Of a stretch of 64,000 bases of DNA, positions 10,964-21,718 are shown piece by piece. The stretch is taken from assembly GCA_964030785.1 (NCBI GenBank), contig OZ034971.1, positions 46,393,504-46,457,503 on the forward strand, read 5' to 3'. The first letter of the stretch is position 1, and the number at the start of each line of letters is the position of its first letter. A program made the position numbers and the translations under genes. The notes under the pieces were generated by a model, which saw nothing but the letters and a program-made list of their open reading frames with translations, ran no database searches and was not told the DNA's origin. The DNA is from Siderastrea siderea. Taxonomy: Eukaryota > Cnidaria > Anthozoa > Scleractinia > Rhizangiidae.

Positions 10964-11312
10964 CTGTGAGCAAGATCACGACCATGACGTAGAGTCAGTG
11001 ATAGAAGAAAGTACGGATGATGAAATCAGTGAACCCGAAGAAGGCGACTGGAAAATTTTACCTATCTCATTAGCAGCAGCCGATGATGTGTGTATCAAAC
11101 TAGATAAACTAATTCAAAAAGGAATAATTTCTAAAGACAAAATAATGTACAAATACCTCAAGGACACGGTTGAAGTTCTTATTAAGTATGATCACGAATA
11201 TGATCAAGAGGTTATTGAATTTTTCAACACGATCGAATATTTAGGAGGAGGGAGCACTGTGAACTTCCTGAGAACTGAGAGGCGGTTACACAACCAAAAG
11301 CGGTGTACTTAA
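10840..11312 (+). pseudogene. NHL/SAP-type gene, acidic N-terminal part
   Basis: Frame 10887-11312 encodes an acidic low-complexity region (DDDDYSLDS, EQDHDHDVES, ESTDDEISEPEEGDW) followed by a helical segment (KLDKLIQKGIISKDKIMYKY). It stops at 11312, but the adjacent frame is open from at least 11281 (GGYTTKSGVLKDLQLAF) and runs into the next fragment, so a frameshift occurred at about 11275-11281. Function unknown; together with the next three fragments it forms one decayed gene. Confidence 0.7.
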
Positions 11313-12153
11313 AGATTTACAACTTGCTTTTATGACACTTGCGACAGACCAAACGTCAAATGTTCAGCCTTTACTTGAAACTGACGCTGTAAAGGTAATA
11401 GGTGTAGCCCTGGAAAATGACGGCACAGCCCTTAAGCCGGGAATTCAGTTTGATGATCGAGTAAAGAAAAATGTTGGGCTGAATCAAGACGTAGACCTTA
11501 AATTCGTTAAGGACAACCCAAATCCAACTCCTGAGTTTCTGAAGACAAACATCCTGACGGAAGCAAATGTTTCGTTTGTTACTTCCCTCTGTAATGGTGT
11601 TAGTATGCCCATAGCAACAAACTACTTTACGAAATCGGGAAAAACAGGAGAAGAAATGAAAGAATTCTTTGTGAAACAAGCCAAAATCCTTCAAATCTGT
11701 AAAGCCTGCCTTGAGATGGCTCGTTCGGACGACAACACAGTACCTCCCTGTGTGATTGACACTTGCAAGAGCACGTGTAGGGCTTGTTTAGATGCCCATG
11801 AACCCTGTCCACGGTGTGCCGAGCAAAATCAGCCTAGCCACATACCAAGCCTTAGGGCTTGCAAGCGATGTCTTGATGCTGGAGAGCAATGCATCCGTTG
11901 TATAGCATTGATACTTACTACAGACTGCGAGGAAGATAATAAAAAGGCAATGGAATTGATTGCTAAAGAACAAGAAGATCAGCTTATCGACCCAGCCTTG
12001 CAATATTTGGTTTTCCTCCCTGATGGTTTCCATGTTGGAAAAAGCTGAAAATGTAGCTTCTGAAATTGGTTTATTGTACTAAAAGATGCGCGTAGTTGCC
12101 TAGCAGTTATTCAGACCCTCAGAGATGACAACAACCCCGATGTTCGAAAAGCA
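11281..12153 (+). pseudogene. NHL/SAP-type gene, Cys-rich zinc-binding-like part
   Basis: Open to 12048. The middle has a dense cysteine cluster: ICKACLE, CKSTCRACLDAHEPCPRC, then LRACKRCLDAGEQCIRC, i.e. repeated CxxC pairs expected to bind zinc. It ends with FLPDGFHVGKS. Two in-frame TGA codons (12046-12048 and 12061-12063) interrupt an otherwise continuous frame that resumes as NWFIVLKDARSCLAV and RDDNNPDVRKALRRLL into the next fragment. Because the frame is unchanged across both stops, they are best read as nonsense mutations; readthrough or an intron is less likely. Confidence 0.7.
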
Positions 12154-13122
12154 TTGCGGCGACTTCTACGAGCAGAAGATGTACAAAACAAAGACCGAAT
12201 GGCAGTCGACCCAATTTTACGGCTCTCCAATGAAAGTGTCATTAACACACTACGAGAAGTAGACCTTGTAGTTCACCAGATGGTCCCTGAAAAGTATCGG
12301 TTTTCGGAAACGAACAAAATCGGAATGTACCCGCATCCCGTGGCTATAACTCTTGGAAGGCAAGGAAAGCTGCTGTTTATTGATGTTAATCCTCTGAAGA
12401 AAACCTCCTGTCTCGTGGAGGCTGACCTTCATAATCCTGTTCGTTTGGAGGTTGTTAAGTCAGAACTGCCGGACGTTGGGGGTGTGTGCTATCTGAAGGA
12501 CTTTGGAGTAGCGCTTTTGTGCGAGCGGGAAAAAGGACTTTTTGTTGTTGATTTGGAAGATAAGATTGTCCTTCGACCTGCTCGACTGCGTGATCGTGCA
12601 TCAGTTGTTGATGAGCTAACAAAGCGAAATCTCTCTTGTGAAGGGACAGTGAAAGTGCTCAGGGAGAGACTAGCACATTATCTACAAATTGAACGTCAGT
12701 CTCTACAATCTGATGGCCAGCTACTGAAATTGGACACAGACATAAAGCCATCCAGCATCTGCAAACTTACTGATCGTATCATTGCTTGTACCTCGGATAC
12801 AACAAGAGAGGTGTTCACTACAACGGTTTCTTCGAACGGACATTTCTTGTGCGGAACTGTAAAACTTTTGCTGCCGTATCCAGAAGAATGCATGCGTGTT
12901 CAAAGCATATGCCTCGGGAGTCAAAACTACCTCTTCCTTGCAGACACCAAGAATTCTTGGAAGTTCAGCATGGGACAGAAAACCTTGGAGCGAGTTGTTG
13001 TTCTTCAGAGTAATCCCCATCCCAACATGCGTATACACTCCATTTCTGCACTCCAGGACGGAAGCATAATCTTTACGGACCAAGACAGCAGGCAGCTAAA
13101 AAAAACTTCAGAGTGGAGGTGA
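12154..13122 (+). pseudogene. NHL/SAP-type gene, SAP motif and beta-propeller part
   Basis: About 320 codons. The first two thirds have repeated beta-strand-like segments of a propeller (GKLLFIDVNPLKK, GVCYLKDFGVALLCEREKG, LFVVDLEDKI). A SAP-like DNA-binding helix pair lies in the middle (VVDELTKRNLSCEGTVKVL, RERLAHYL), an unusual insertion in a propeller. Further blades follow (SICKLTDRIIACTSD, SICLGSQNYLFLADT, SISALQDGSIIFTD). The frame ends in an A8 run at 13098-13105; removing one A would continue it into the next fragment. The join of SAP and NHL-like blades is seen directly; its role is unknown. Confidence 0.75.
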
Positions 13123-13552
13123 GGTGAAAGTTATTGCCGGGACCGGGGAGGAGAGCAACAAAAATGGCTCTGGAAGCCATTCTGCGTTTGGTCAGCCGAT
13201 GGGCGTATGCATCGAGGGGGGGAGCATATTTGTTACCGATGGTCAAATCGGTACAATAAAGCTAGTCACAAACTTCGAAGGAACTGTTGAGTTTCTACAG
13301 AACCTTGGAAACCTGTACCGTGCATTTTCAGTGCATCACAAGCATCAAGAACACGACAGTTTTACACTGAAAGAGGCACACCAGATGGTAAAGTCTGTTT
13401 CATCGTACTGCAATGGAACCATTGACAATGTGAAAGAAAGTTACGCTATTGCAAGCACGACCAATGGTCCACAGGGAACCATTGCCGCGAAAACAGCTAC
13501 CTCATTAAATCTTTTGGAGAATGGTCTAGAGAGACTGGATAAAAAATATTGA
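13106..13552 (+). pseudogene. NHL/SAP-type gene, last NHL blade
   Basis: Starts just after the A8 frameshift (LQSGGEVKVIAGTG) and contains a textbook NHL blade: KVIAGTGEES, FGQPMGVCIEGGSIFVTDGQ, IGTIKLVTNF. A helical region follows (YRAFSVHHKHQEHDS, EAHQMVKSVSSYCNG). The frame stops at 13552 directly after an A6 run (13541-13546). With one A fewer it would continue as KNIDALSPGFCIKPEVW into the final fragment, so the break is again a homopolymer length difference. Confidence 0.72.
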
Positions 13553-14207
13553 CGCGTTAAGTCCAGGATTCTGCATTAAGCCCGAGGTTTGGCTGACAAT
13601 TCAGGTTGAAAATGTGCATGCTGTGAGCCACTTCAAGCACCCGACTTGCACTCTGTTGGAATATTCCAGAGACTTTGGCAACAACATGAAAGAGTCGCTG
13701 AAACGAGCAACAAAGTGGTCGGCCTACTACTTTACGAATCCTGTCTCGTACTATCCGATTCCCCAGACAAAGGTACCACTCAGGGATATTCCAACGATTA
13801 AACGTCTCCCCGTACAGACGATGTCGAAGCAGGACCTGGACACCATGCGGCAGTGGGCCAGTGAGCATGGTAAAGCCGTCAGGCTGCTCTCGGTTCGTCA
13901 GAACAACACAAAACATGCAGCAGGAACTCTTCCTCTCAATATGTATAGGAAAGAGCTACCTGTTGGCGACCGGGTCACTGAGGAACCGAGTTTAGCTGAT
14001 GACCAGCTGTCAGAGTATGATTCTGACTCCAGCGACTATGAGGACAGCAGCAACAATGAAGAAGACGCAGTCGAAGGTGTCCCTGTAAACTTTTTGTCAA
14101 GGACAGTGCGCACGCGTACAGGAAGACCCCATCACGCTTTCATATCGGGCTCTTTCATCGTACTAAGGTATGAAGAGCTAATTCCATTTTGCCCACAACA
14201 CACGTAA
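13547..14207 (+). pseudogene. NHL/SAP-type gene, C-terminal part
   Basis: Continues from the A6 frameshift and stays open to the stop at 14205-14207. It begins ALSPGFCIKPEVWLTIQ and VENVHAVSHFKHPTCTLLEY, followed by a conserved-looking region (FGNNMKESLKRATKWSAYYF), an acidic Ser/Asp tract (EYDSDSSDYEDSSNNEED) and a basic tail (FLSRTVRTRTGRPHHAF). No recognised catalytic domain. The long intact stretch shows that decay is recent or that the frameshifts are assembly errors. Confidence 0.7.
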
Positions 14208-14399
14208 AGTCAAAGTAACAACCAAACGGGCACATCTACATCTTAAATTCATTAGCTTATACAAAAATTAGTCCTTTTGTAAATGAATTTTTGCGGAAAG
14301 AAAAAACGGGATTCGGGAAAGCGACGACAAAAAGTGCGGGATTCGGGATTCGCTTGAAAAAGGAGCGGGAATGCGGGATCAGGACTCCCCTTCCAGACC

Positions 14400-15620
14400 C
14401 TGTTGAACAGAGCCATCATCTTTCGTCAGTGAAGTTATATGTTTATTCCTATGATTTCTTTTCTCCAAGTTCAAGAAGTATTTTCTGTTTTTTTTTTCGC
14501 CAAATTCATACCACCGGGCTCTGCTTCGGACCATTGCACCTTGGGTTTTTTACCCAATTACTTTGGACAAATTATTTTTTACACGATCTATTTCTGCTTT
14601 TGTCTCTTCGCTGAAATATAATCTCATTTTCTCTTGTATTTCATTGAATATTTGCTTTAACTTTTTTTCCTCGTCACGTTATTACTGAGCTTTTCTTTTC
14701 AAAAACACAATAGACGCAGCTCTGATTTCCAGTTTGATTAATTCTCAGAGAAGTCCTTTAGCTGTCACATCGTGATACTTTGACGCAAATTCAGGTATTT
14801 TTTCGGAAAAAAATAATTTAATATATTCTTTATCAGCTAAGAGTGAATTATTAAATTTCCAGAAACCTGGACCTCGCTCAGCTTCCTTCTCGCAGACAGC
14901 TAAGACTAAACTTAAAGCGTAATGGTCTGAAAACACATTTGGGACTATTTTAACAGATTTCAGATAGGATTGAAAATCTTTAGCAAGCAGGAAATAATCT
15001 AATCTGCATTGAATTCTCATCGACGGATTGCTCCAAGTATACCCTTGCACATTACGGTTTTTAAATTGCCATGTATCAATAAGATCATAGGTTTTCATTA
15101 AGTTATTCATTTCTTGGATAACAATTTTTTATGTTCAATCGTTCGACCTCCTCGTTTATCCAAGTCATTTTTAAGAAAAAGGACAATTAAAGTCGCCGCT
15201 TATCACTAAAGTTTCATTTGCATAACTGTTGAGGACGGAGTTGGAAAAATCCCTGAGGAACTTTGCCTGTTGCGCTTGATCGTTTGGTGCATAAATATTT
15301 ACAAAAATGAACTTTAAATCATCTATGACTGTTTCGCCTAAAATGTATCTGCCGTTTTTTTCTTGAACAACGTTACCGATTGAAACGTTGATTTTAGGTT
15401 TAAAGAGAATCAACACACCGCGGCTGTAAGTACAGCCGTGACATGCAACCATTTTGCCTCCCCATTCAGCTTCTCAGAGTTTGGCAGTTTGTACGGACGA
15501 GTATTTTTCTTGAAGAAAAATTACCTCAGAATTTTGCTGATGTAGCCATCTAAATGCTTGGCGTCGTTTGATAGACTTGTTCAGCCCCCTAACATTCAGC
15601 GGTAAAATCTTAAGCTCCAT
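14400..15620 (-). pseudogene. LINE ORF2 endonuclease portion
   Basis: Begins MELKILPLNVRGLNKS at ATG 15620. APE-like endonuclease motifs occur in order: NVRGLN, FLQEKYS (catalytic Glu), FVNIYAPND, VISGDFN, YTWSNP, CRLDYFLLAK and NVFSDHYALSL (catalytic Asp-His). The pre-RT linker follows (GPGFWKFNNSLL, then RWYEFGEKKNRKYFLNLEKR). There are stops at about 15484, near 15171 and around 14745-14650, with at least one frameshift between 15171 and 15110. No RT motif is reached. Endonuclease residues look intact but the gene is broken. Confidence 0.85.
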
Positions 15621-15896
15621 ATGTAGAAATTAGCAGTTTCCGGCATTGAGAATAAAACTAAATATTTGTGATTGATAAACAGAAGCGCAAATATGCAGCA
15701 CTTTGGTTTGAATTTAGCGGTTTTGCAAACACTAAGGAAAACTATTGAAACATAAAAACAACAATACACACAAACAATTTCACTACATTTAACTCTTAAC
15801 ATTACCTGTATTTAATAAGGTCACATTTCCTGTCTGAGACGAGTGTAAAGATCCTAACGTTTTTAATAAAGGCGATAACATCGTTTAACTTTGGAA

Positions 15897-16789
15897 TTAG
15901 CCACTTGCCATAATACGTCCGTATAGTGGAAATTTCTTGGTTTCTGGTCCGTGATAGACAGAGTCATTAATGACTAGTTTCTCGATGTTGAAGAAGGCTC
16001 TCTTCTTTTCTTGTCTCGCTTTTTTAAGTAGCGGGTATAAGGTTTTTCTAATCTCTTCCACCTCGTTGGGGAAGTCGTCAGCAACACCATATTTTTTTCC
16101 TTTTGGTAAATTTTTAATATGTGATTTGATAAATTCCTTGTCCTTGAAATAGGATACTTTCGCTATAATGGGCCTTGGTTGTGTTTTCTTTTTGGTGTTC
16201 TTTTCAGCAGTAGGATGTGTTGGAATTCTGTGTACTCTTTCAAAATGAATCTCTTCGAGATCATCGTTTGTCATTTGCATTCCTTTCTCCAAGAATTCTC
16301 TCAGCTTTTTCTTTGTGTCGCTTGGCGTTTCATCGTCAGCATCCTTGACTCCAAGGAATTTAATATTGCTGCGACGATTGTAGCATTCTTGCTTAATAAT
16401 TCGGCACTCTAGTTGATCCACTTTACCAACCTTTTCTTTTGCGACATCTAGCTCTTCGGTTGTCGATTTGATCTGTGATTTCAAAACTGACACCTCTGCT
16501 TGGGTAAACTCGAGACTCTGCTGCATGTTCTGCTTGTCTTCTTCCAGTTGTTTTACTCTAGCACATAGCTGTTCGACTTCAGGGATCAGCGACAACACTT
16601 TTTCGAGCTTCTCTTGAATGATATCGAGTTTATTGTTGCAGATTTTGCAGCTATTGTGTCCATGTTCTTCGTACGCAAGTTCGTCATCAGTTTGCGAACC
16701 TTGTTGTCTTATCCATTTTCTTGGTTTTTATCCTCATTTTCCACGTGGATCTGTGGCGCTCGCCCCTTTTCTTCGTTTTGTTTTGACAT
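15897..16789 (-). pseudogene. LINE ORF1 protein (L1-type)
   Basis: Starts MSKQNEEKGRAPQIHVEN at ATG 16789; a frameshift near 16715 is needed to reach the long frame ending at 15897. The C-rich CKICNN element (as SCKICNNKLD) is followed by a long coiled coil (VEQLCARVKQLEEDKQNMQQ), then an RRM-like core (ECYNRRSNIKFLGV) and the L1 C-terminal domain (RVHRIPTHP, RPIIAKVSYFKDKEF, KKYGVADDFPNEVEEIRKTL). This is the standard trimeric RNA-binding chaperone of L1 elements. The single frameshift makes this copy defective as read. Confidence 0.85.
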
Positions 16790-16914
16790 TGTGTCTTTAC
16801 AGTTAGTTGCCTTGTAAGAAAAACACGATTTACTCCAGGAAAGGCGGAGCTCTAAAAATCGCGTCCACTATCTTTCACTGCAAGTCCCAGGCTCCTGTAA
16901 AGATAATTTTGAAG

Positions 16915-16962
16915 GCACACACACAGACACAGACACACCACACACACACACACACACACCCC
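16915..16962. repeat. CA-rich microsatellite
   Basis: CACACACAGACACAGACACACC followed by an uninterrupted CA run, immediately upstream of the 5' end of the LINE. Confidence 0.9.
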
Positions 16963-17046
16963 AAAACAATTTTGAATTTTTAATAAATTCCCATTTTTAA
17001 ATGATGTCATCGTGGTAGCTTACGTTTTTCATTGCTATCACCTTAA

Positions 17047-17661
17047 GGTGGCTCCCTAGAGTTTCTACAAAAGTGACTATACGAACTGGCAAGAGTTACA
17101 AAATAAACCCTAGTTCTGTTGTCTTGCAATCTTTGTTCCTGAGATTTGCCAGTAAGATTACCAACATAATTACACTTATTTCTCAATATTTGCTTCTTAG
17201 GCATAGGCCGTTGTGATGGCAACAAAACGTCTAACGAGTGACAGATATTTCCCATTAATTCATCTTTATTCTTTCATATTTTGATTTTCCCTCGGTGAAA
17301 TTTTTTTAAACTTTCCTATCTTTTGAAAATGATTTTTACTAACTTTTTGTAGGGGAAAAAATATGGGGTCGTTCAGACGGTTTCACCGATATCACGTGAT
17401 TTCTTATTTTTGACCATTAAACTGAACTGCTCCTACAGAATGTTTCCAAAAAATAGTATGTGGAAGGCAGCGTTAGTATCTCAAAATGTGCAAAATTTTA
17501 AAAAAAATCACCGAAGGAAACGCGAGAAAATTGACCGTTAACTTTGCTTTTTTTGGCTATGCTGACGTCATAAAATGTCAGGAAAATCTTATGATTTCAT
17601 GTGAGCGCGGACAGCTCACATCATAAGCACGCGCGCGGTCATAAAACTATAGGGAGCCACC
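17047..17661. mobile_element. 615 bp MITE with TTAA target duplication
   Basis: The left end GGTGGCTCCCTAGAGTTT and right end AAAACTATAGGGAGCCACC form TIRs. TTAA flanks both sides (17043-17046 and 17662-17665). TTAA duplication is characteristic of piggyBac and Kolobok superfamilies. There is no transposase frame, so the copy is non-autonomous. Confidence 0.85.
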
Positions 17662-18500
17662 TTAAACTGATTATGCTTGAGTACGGCTACGGCCATAAAT
17701 TATTACTTCCATGGTACAAGAATAAACGACACGGCTAACGTACTATTTTTCCTGGTAGCTGATATTGGCCGAAATGAAAACAAAATTAAATAAGCTCAGT
17801 TAAGGCGTCTTGACTGATGCATTGTTTTAAAAAACAGATGGAAGTGCCACCGCTTGCATTATTTTTGAACTGTACTTTTTATTTGTCCACTTTACCATGC
17901 AACCATAAGAAAAATGCATATAGCCCTGTTTACTTGCTGTTTGTAAGTTTTGCAGAAATCAAATCCACTACATGAAAGGGATTTGATTGATACCAGCTGT
18001 GGCCATCTTGAGCGTCGCCTACAAGTTAGGTGTATTGCTAAAAGCATGTGGAAATATCGTGTATGCAGCGGATCGTTCCCACTACTCGTATTAGCAACCA
18101 CGTACCACAACAGGAAATGCAAATTCATTCTTGAAAGTAATAAATACGAACAAAACCTCCCATGCACAACAGGTTAGCACTTGTACACTATGTAAGCTTC
18201 AACAGGCATCGCGCTTTGAGTGCACAACTATTGCGACGCGATCGGGAAATCGTGAGCTGCTCTTAGGAGTGCAAACACTAAGAAAGCACCACAAAATTTG
18301 CAATAACATTTCTGGCAGAAGGATGGAGTGAGACGTCCCGTACTAGGAAAGCTGGATAAATCCATCGGTAACGCCAACACTTCCTTTTGAAAACTTTAAC
18401 GTAAATAAAACAGTTATTTTATAGTCTCAACTTGTTCAACTAGGCTCGTGTCCTTGCTTTTCATCTGTGTGTCAAAGTATGGAGAGAGCTGTTCTCTTAA

Positions 18501-18724
18501 AGGACGATCCATTAGAAAAGTTATGGGGGGGGGGGGGGGGCGAAGTACAAAAAAAGTTCACGCAAGGGAAAATTGATAGTAAAAAATTCATGAACAGCGA
18601 GTAGCCCAGACAAAAAGTTCTTGCATACAGAAAAAATATTCCTGCAGGGAATTGTTGAAGAAAAAAAAATTGTGCAGCCCGAACATTCCCCACCCACCCC
18701 CCCAACTTTTCTAATGGTCCGTCA
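18501..18724. mobile_element. 224 bp MITE with G/C homopolymers
   Basis: Imperfect TIRs: CCATTAGAAAAGTTATGGGG at the left and CCCCAACTTTTCTAATGG at the right. TTAA lies at both borders (18497-18500 and 18725-18728). A long poly-G run (18524-18540) abuts the left TIR and a C-rich run the right, so both homopolymers are part of the TIR structure. Confidence 0.7.
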
Positions 18725-19469
18725 TTAAATGAATAAGACATCCGATACCGGTGGATGTCACTTTATACCGCTGACGGTGCCAGGGTGCCAGATGATCTTC
18801 GTAGTCGATATCGGCTAACAAGCTAGAATGGCCGTCATAGGATAACAATGCGAACACAGCTAGAAATTCTTTGTCTAGAATGGCATGTCAGAAAGAAAAC
18901 ATACCTTTCCAGCGCACAGAAGTCCCTTTCCTAACCCCTATTTCAAACACTGATAAGATACCACGCTGGCTATTTGTGGTCCAGTACACCTTAAGAGCTA
19001 AAACTGCTCAGTCCAGCAAAAATTGGTTATATTGAACACAACAACTCAGCTCACTGAGAACTGTAAGGGCTACAGACAAAGGGATACACTTGACAACGAA
19101 AATCTGCATTTGACTGTTTGACGTTACTGTGTTAATCATGTGGTTATCGTAGTTGCCTTACACTGATGAGCATGGGACAAAAAAAAGAAAAGAAACTAAA
19201 TAGCGTGTATAGTGGTGATAGTGGCGTGTCCCTACGTTTTATAACCGTATCGTAGGTCTACAGGTAAGCTTGAAGGTGTCCACCAAAACATATAGAAGAG
19301 AAAGCGAAATTATGGTTAAAAGATAAACCATTATAGATGAATTTATTACTGAGAGATTCTAATTTGTATAACTTAGACCCGAAAACAAGATGATCCCCTG
19401 ACTTCAATTTAATCCCAGAATTGTTAATGTTTCGTTTTGATAGGAAATACAACATGTAGATATCATTAA

Positions 19470-19854
19470 AGGGGCATAGTCACGCTGTTTTAATTGACTT
19501 TAAAAATCAAAAATATGTCCTCACATCAATGAATGCCCTTAAATAATGGTCTAGTTTTGTTACTAAAGACTATATTACTTCACTAAAACTATTTTTTGTT
19601 GTCTGTTGCTATGGATGGCACGGATGGAAATGGATTGCAACTTGAAAAAATTAGGCTAAACTTTTCAAAATCTTAAAGTGTGTTGATATTAAATTGACAC
19701 TAAATGGTCATGGTTTGTTTTCTCTTAATGAAATTAAGTTAATATGTTCCTTTAAATGTTCAAACACAATGTTGGGCATGGATAAAGTTAGCTACTGATA
19801 ATTTTTAGCTCAGTTTTGACCAAAAATCTGTGAAATACTCATGACTATGCCCCT
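19470..19854. mobile_element. 385 bp MITE with TTAA target duplication
   Basis: TIRs AGGGGCATAGTCACG (left) and CATGACTATGCCCCT (right), flanked by TTAA at 19466-19469 and 19855-19858. No coding capacity. The terminal sequence differs from the other TTAA elements in the window, so it is a separate family. Confidence 0.85.
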
Positions 19855-20329
19855 TTAAAATGACAATTCAACACAGCATCAAGTTACTTTTACTCCACTA
19901 TCTAACAATATTCTAATAGTCTAACTGGCGGCCACGTTGAGAAATCCTCCCCTCCCTCCCTAACTGCCACAGAGCATGTCTAGATTGCCTCTTTTCTTTG
20001 AAATGTTCCCTACGATACCTAGTATTAGAGCCCAGGTTTTGAACTTTTATCATAACGTGCACGATGGTTTCACATGTCAGCTGGACTACATGATATGCGG
20101 TTCTCGCAGTTATGCATGCAAGTTAAAGTTGCGAAAAGTAAGAAATTCATCGTAGTGTCATGTATGGGTTCCATTCCCGCTCGCGCAGTCATTTTCTCTT
20201 AGTCCCTTTAATCTGGTTACCCTGTTAACCCAGCCTTTTGTAGCCCATTGGTAGCCGGATAAAAGGGGTGCTACAGTACCTCATTAACAACAGCAAATCA
20301 TGGAGGTGAAATATATGAAATGTATGTGA

Positions 20330-20480
20330 AACGAGGACCTCGCAGGTATGTAATTGCGAAAAGCAAAAAAGTGATTGCAGGGTTATGGTTTCGAATCCCT
20401 TTTGGTCCTGAATTTTTCAGGCTTTCTTTTCGCAACTTTTTTTTTAAACAATTACGAAAAAAGTTGCGTAATAACTCACT
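20330..20480. repeat. dispersed repeat with two hairpins
   Basis: Contains GGTTTCGAATCCC (B-box-like), the perfect small palindrome CCTGAATTTTTCAGG, and CGCAACTTTTTT paired with AAAAAAGTTGCG. This looks like a SINE or MITE seen widely in cnidarian DNA; family not assigned. Confidence 0.45.
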
Positions 20481-20659
20481 GCGAGAGTCTCATCGCGCAG
20501 TAAATTTCCATTCACACTTTACGATATTTCATATTTCTCACTTCCATCTATATCTTCCGAGCGTATATTACCAACTCACTATCCTGACTTCACCTTTTCA
20601 ACACGCGAATTAGTTCTTAACTTGAAAAGTTAAAGCTACATGTTCCTGAGTTTCCATCT

Positions 20660-21718
20660 TTTGAAGAACTCCTTTTATCTTGGCAAAATCTCATATGACG
20701 TCTCCACGAGAGCCTTCCTGCACATCAAGTAGTTTCCCTCTTCTATAGTTGTCTGAAGTACGACAAGCCGCATTTACAAGACGTTCACTTCTACATTTTG
20801 GTACGCAGATGGCACAATAATCCGCATTTACACGGCAAAATAGGCTAAAATGATTGAGATGTTCACTTCTTGAATGGCACCCCTAACATGTGCATACGGC
20901 ACTGAAATTTGAGCCCTTTACCTTATTAATCAGCGGTAAGCATCAATCGCGCAGGTTATTTCAGCATTTTCAGGACACTTCCGCGCTCCAGATCCGCCGA
21001 AGAAGCCAGGCATTGCGTTTGTAGTTAAGTTTATGGCCTAGAAATATCTACACAAGGCACTGTTTACAGCCTACCGTTTTCTCTTGAACGTTCGCATTCT
21101 TCTGAGGAGATCTCAATTAGTTTCTTACCACTAAAGACCGACCAGAGTTATGGTGGCTTCGACTGATCAACTTTCCTCGGTTTTCAGGGCTGCAGAGTGG
21201 GCCGACAACGTCATATTTGTTAGGTCAGGAGTGGCTGCACACGCGTAGCTGAAATTCGGGTTCGCGAGCCCGTTTTTTGGCGGGCGGAGACTACCTCTGG
21301 AGGTGGTCGTCTACTCGGGCTGATGCACGTGGTTGCATTTACACAACAACAATAAGGAGAGCCGGGCCTTGAATTATGGGTCTGCGTGCCTAAATGTAGG
21401 AGTGCCGTGCCAAAAATGTGTGTCGTGTAAATGCGGCTACAGTCTCCAGAATAAGTTTCCTCTTGATCTCATTAATCGCAAAGTACCACTGTGCTACTAA
21501 ATCGAGGTGCCCAGAGCCGCTAGGGTCACGTTGATAACACCTTCTATATGTTCCATCAAGCCACCCAGTCGTTCTAGGGAATCAGTAGAAAAGTCGTGGT
21601 ATTCCATGTACACTTGCAGTTGACGTGCTAACATTTCGTTGGCTTTGTCCTGCTCTTCATCACTTAAATTTCGATAGGGGCGGTTTACTAGCCTGATAAG
21701 GGAGTCTGAAAATCAATA
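20660..21718 (-). pseudogene. TRADD-N-like exon split by a MITE
   Basis: On the minus strand, a TTGATTTTCAG acceptor at 21719 opens a phase-1 exon reading SLIRLVNRPYRNLSDEEQDK, then QVYMEYHDFSTDSLERLGG and GVINVTLAALGTS. A stop and frame change follow, then EIKRKLILETV. The sequence is then cut at 21437, and the homologous frame resumes beyond the insert at 20766 as VVLQTTIEEGNYLMCRKALV. Order and wording parallel the intact exon at 61244-61674 (LTEEQQE, YKRHHDLST, LKRKLNLETV, ITKENYLMCRKALRE). It is therefore a dead paralogous exon with a transposon inside. Confidence 0.75.
20767..21437. mobile_element. 671 bp TIR element inside the broken exon
   Basis: Ends are GCCGCATTTACAAGAC and GTCGTGTAAATGCGGC, complementary apart from one base. 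Internal copies of GCATTTACAC occur at about 20832 and 21337. No coding frame. A clean target duplication is not visible. It sits exactly where the TRADD-N-like frame is interrupted. Confidence 0.8.

Larger units (their letters stand above)
14400..16880 (-). mobile_element. L1/Tx1-like LINE, 3' part missing
   Basis: Read on the minus strand: a 5' leader (about 16880-16790), ORF1, a short spacer, then ORF2 with an APE-type endonuclease and the linker that precedes the reverse transcriptase. The element ends near 14400 before any RT motif, abutting unrelated GC-rich repeat sequence (GGGATTCGGGATTCGC) at about 14310-14370. Typical LINE copies lose their 5' ends; this one keeps the 5' end and loses the RT and 3' UTR, pointing to a later deletion or rearrangement. 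Both ORFs carry frameshifts or stops. Confidence 0.85.

Noticed and set aside
12046..12063. Selenocysteine or readthrough at the two TGA codons
   Set aside because: No evidence for a recoding element, and the gene also carries frameshifts, so nonsense decay is simpler.
14291..14614. Plus-strand ORF of 107 codons
   Set aside because: Antisense to the LINE linker region and a neighbouring repeat.
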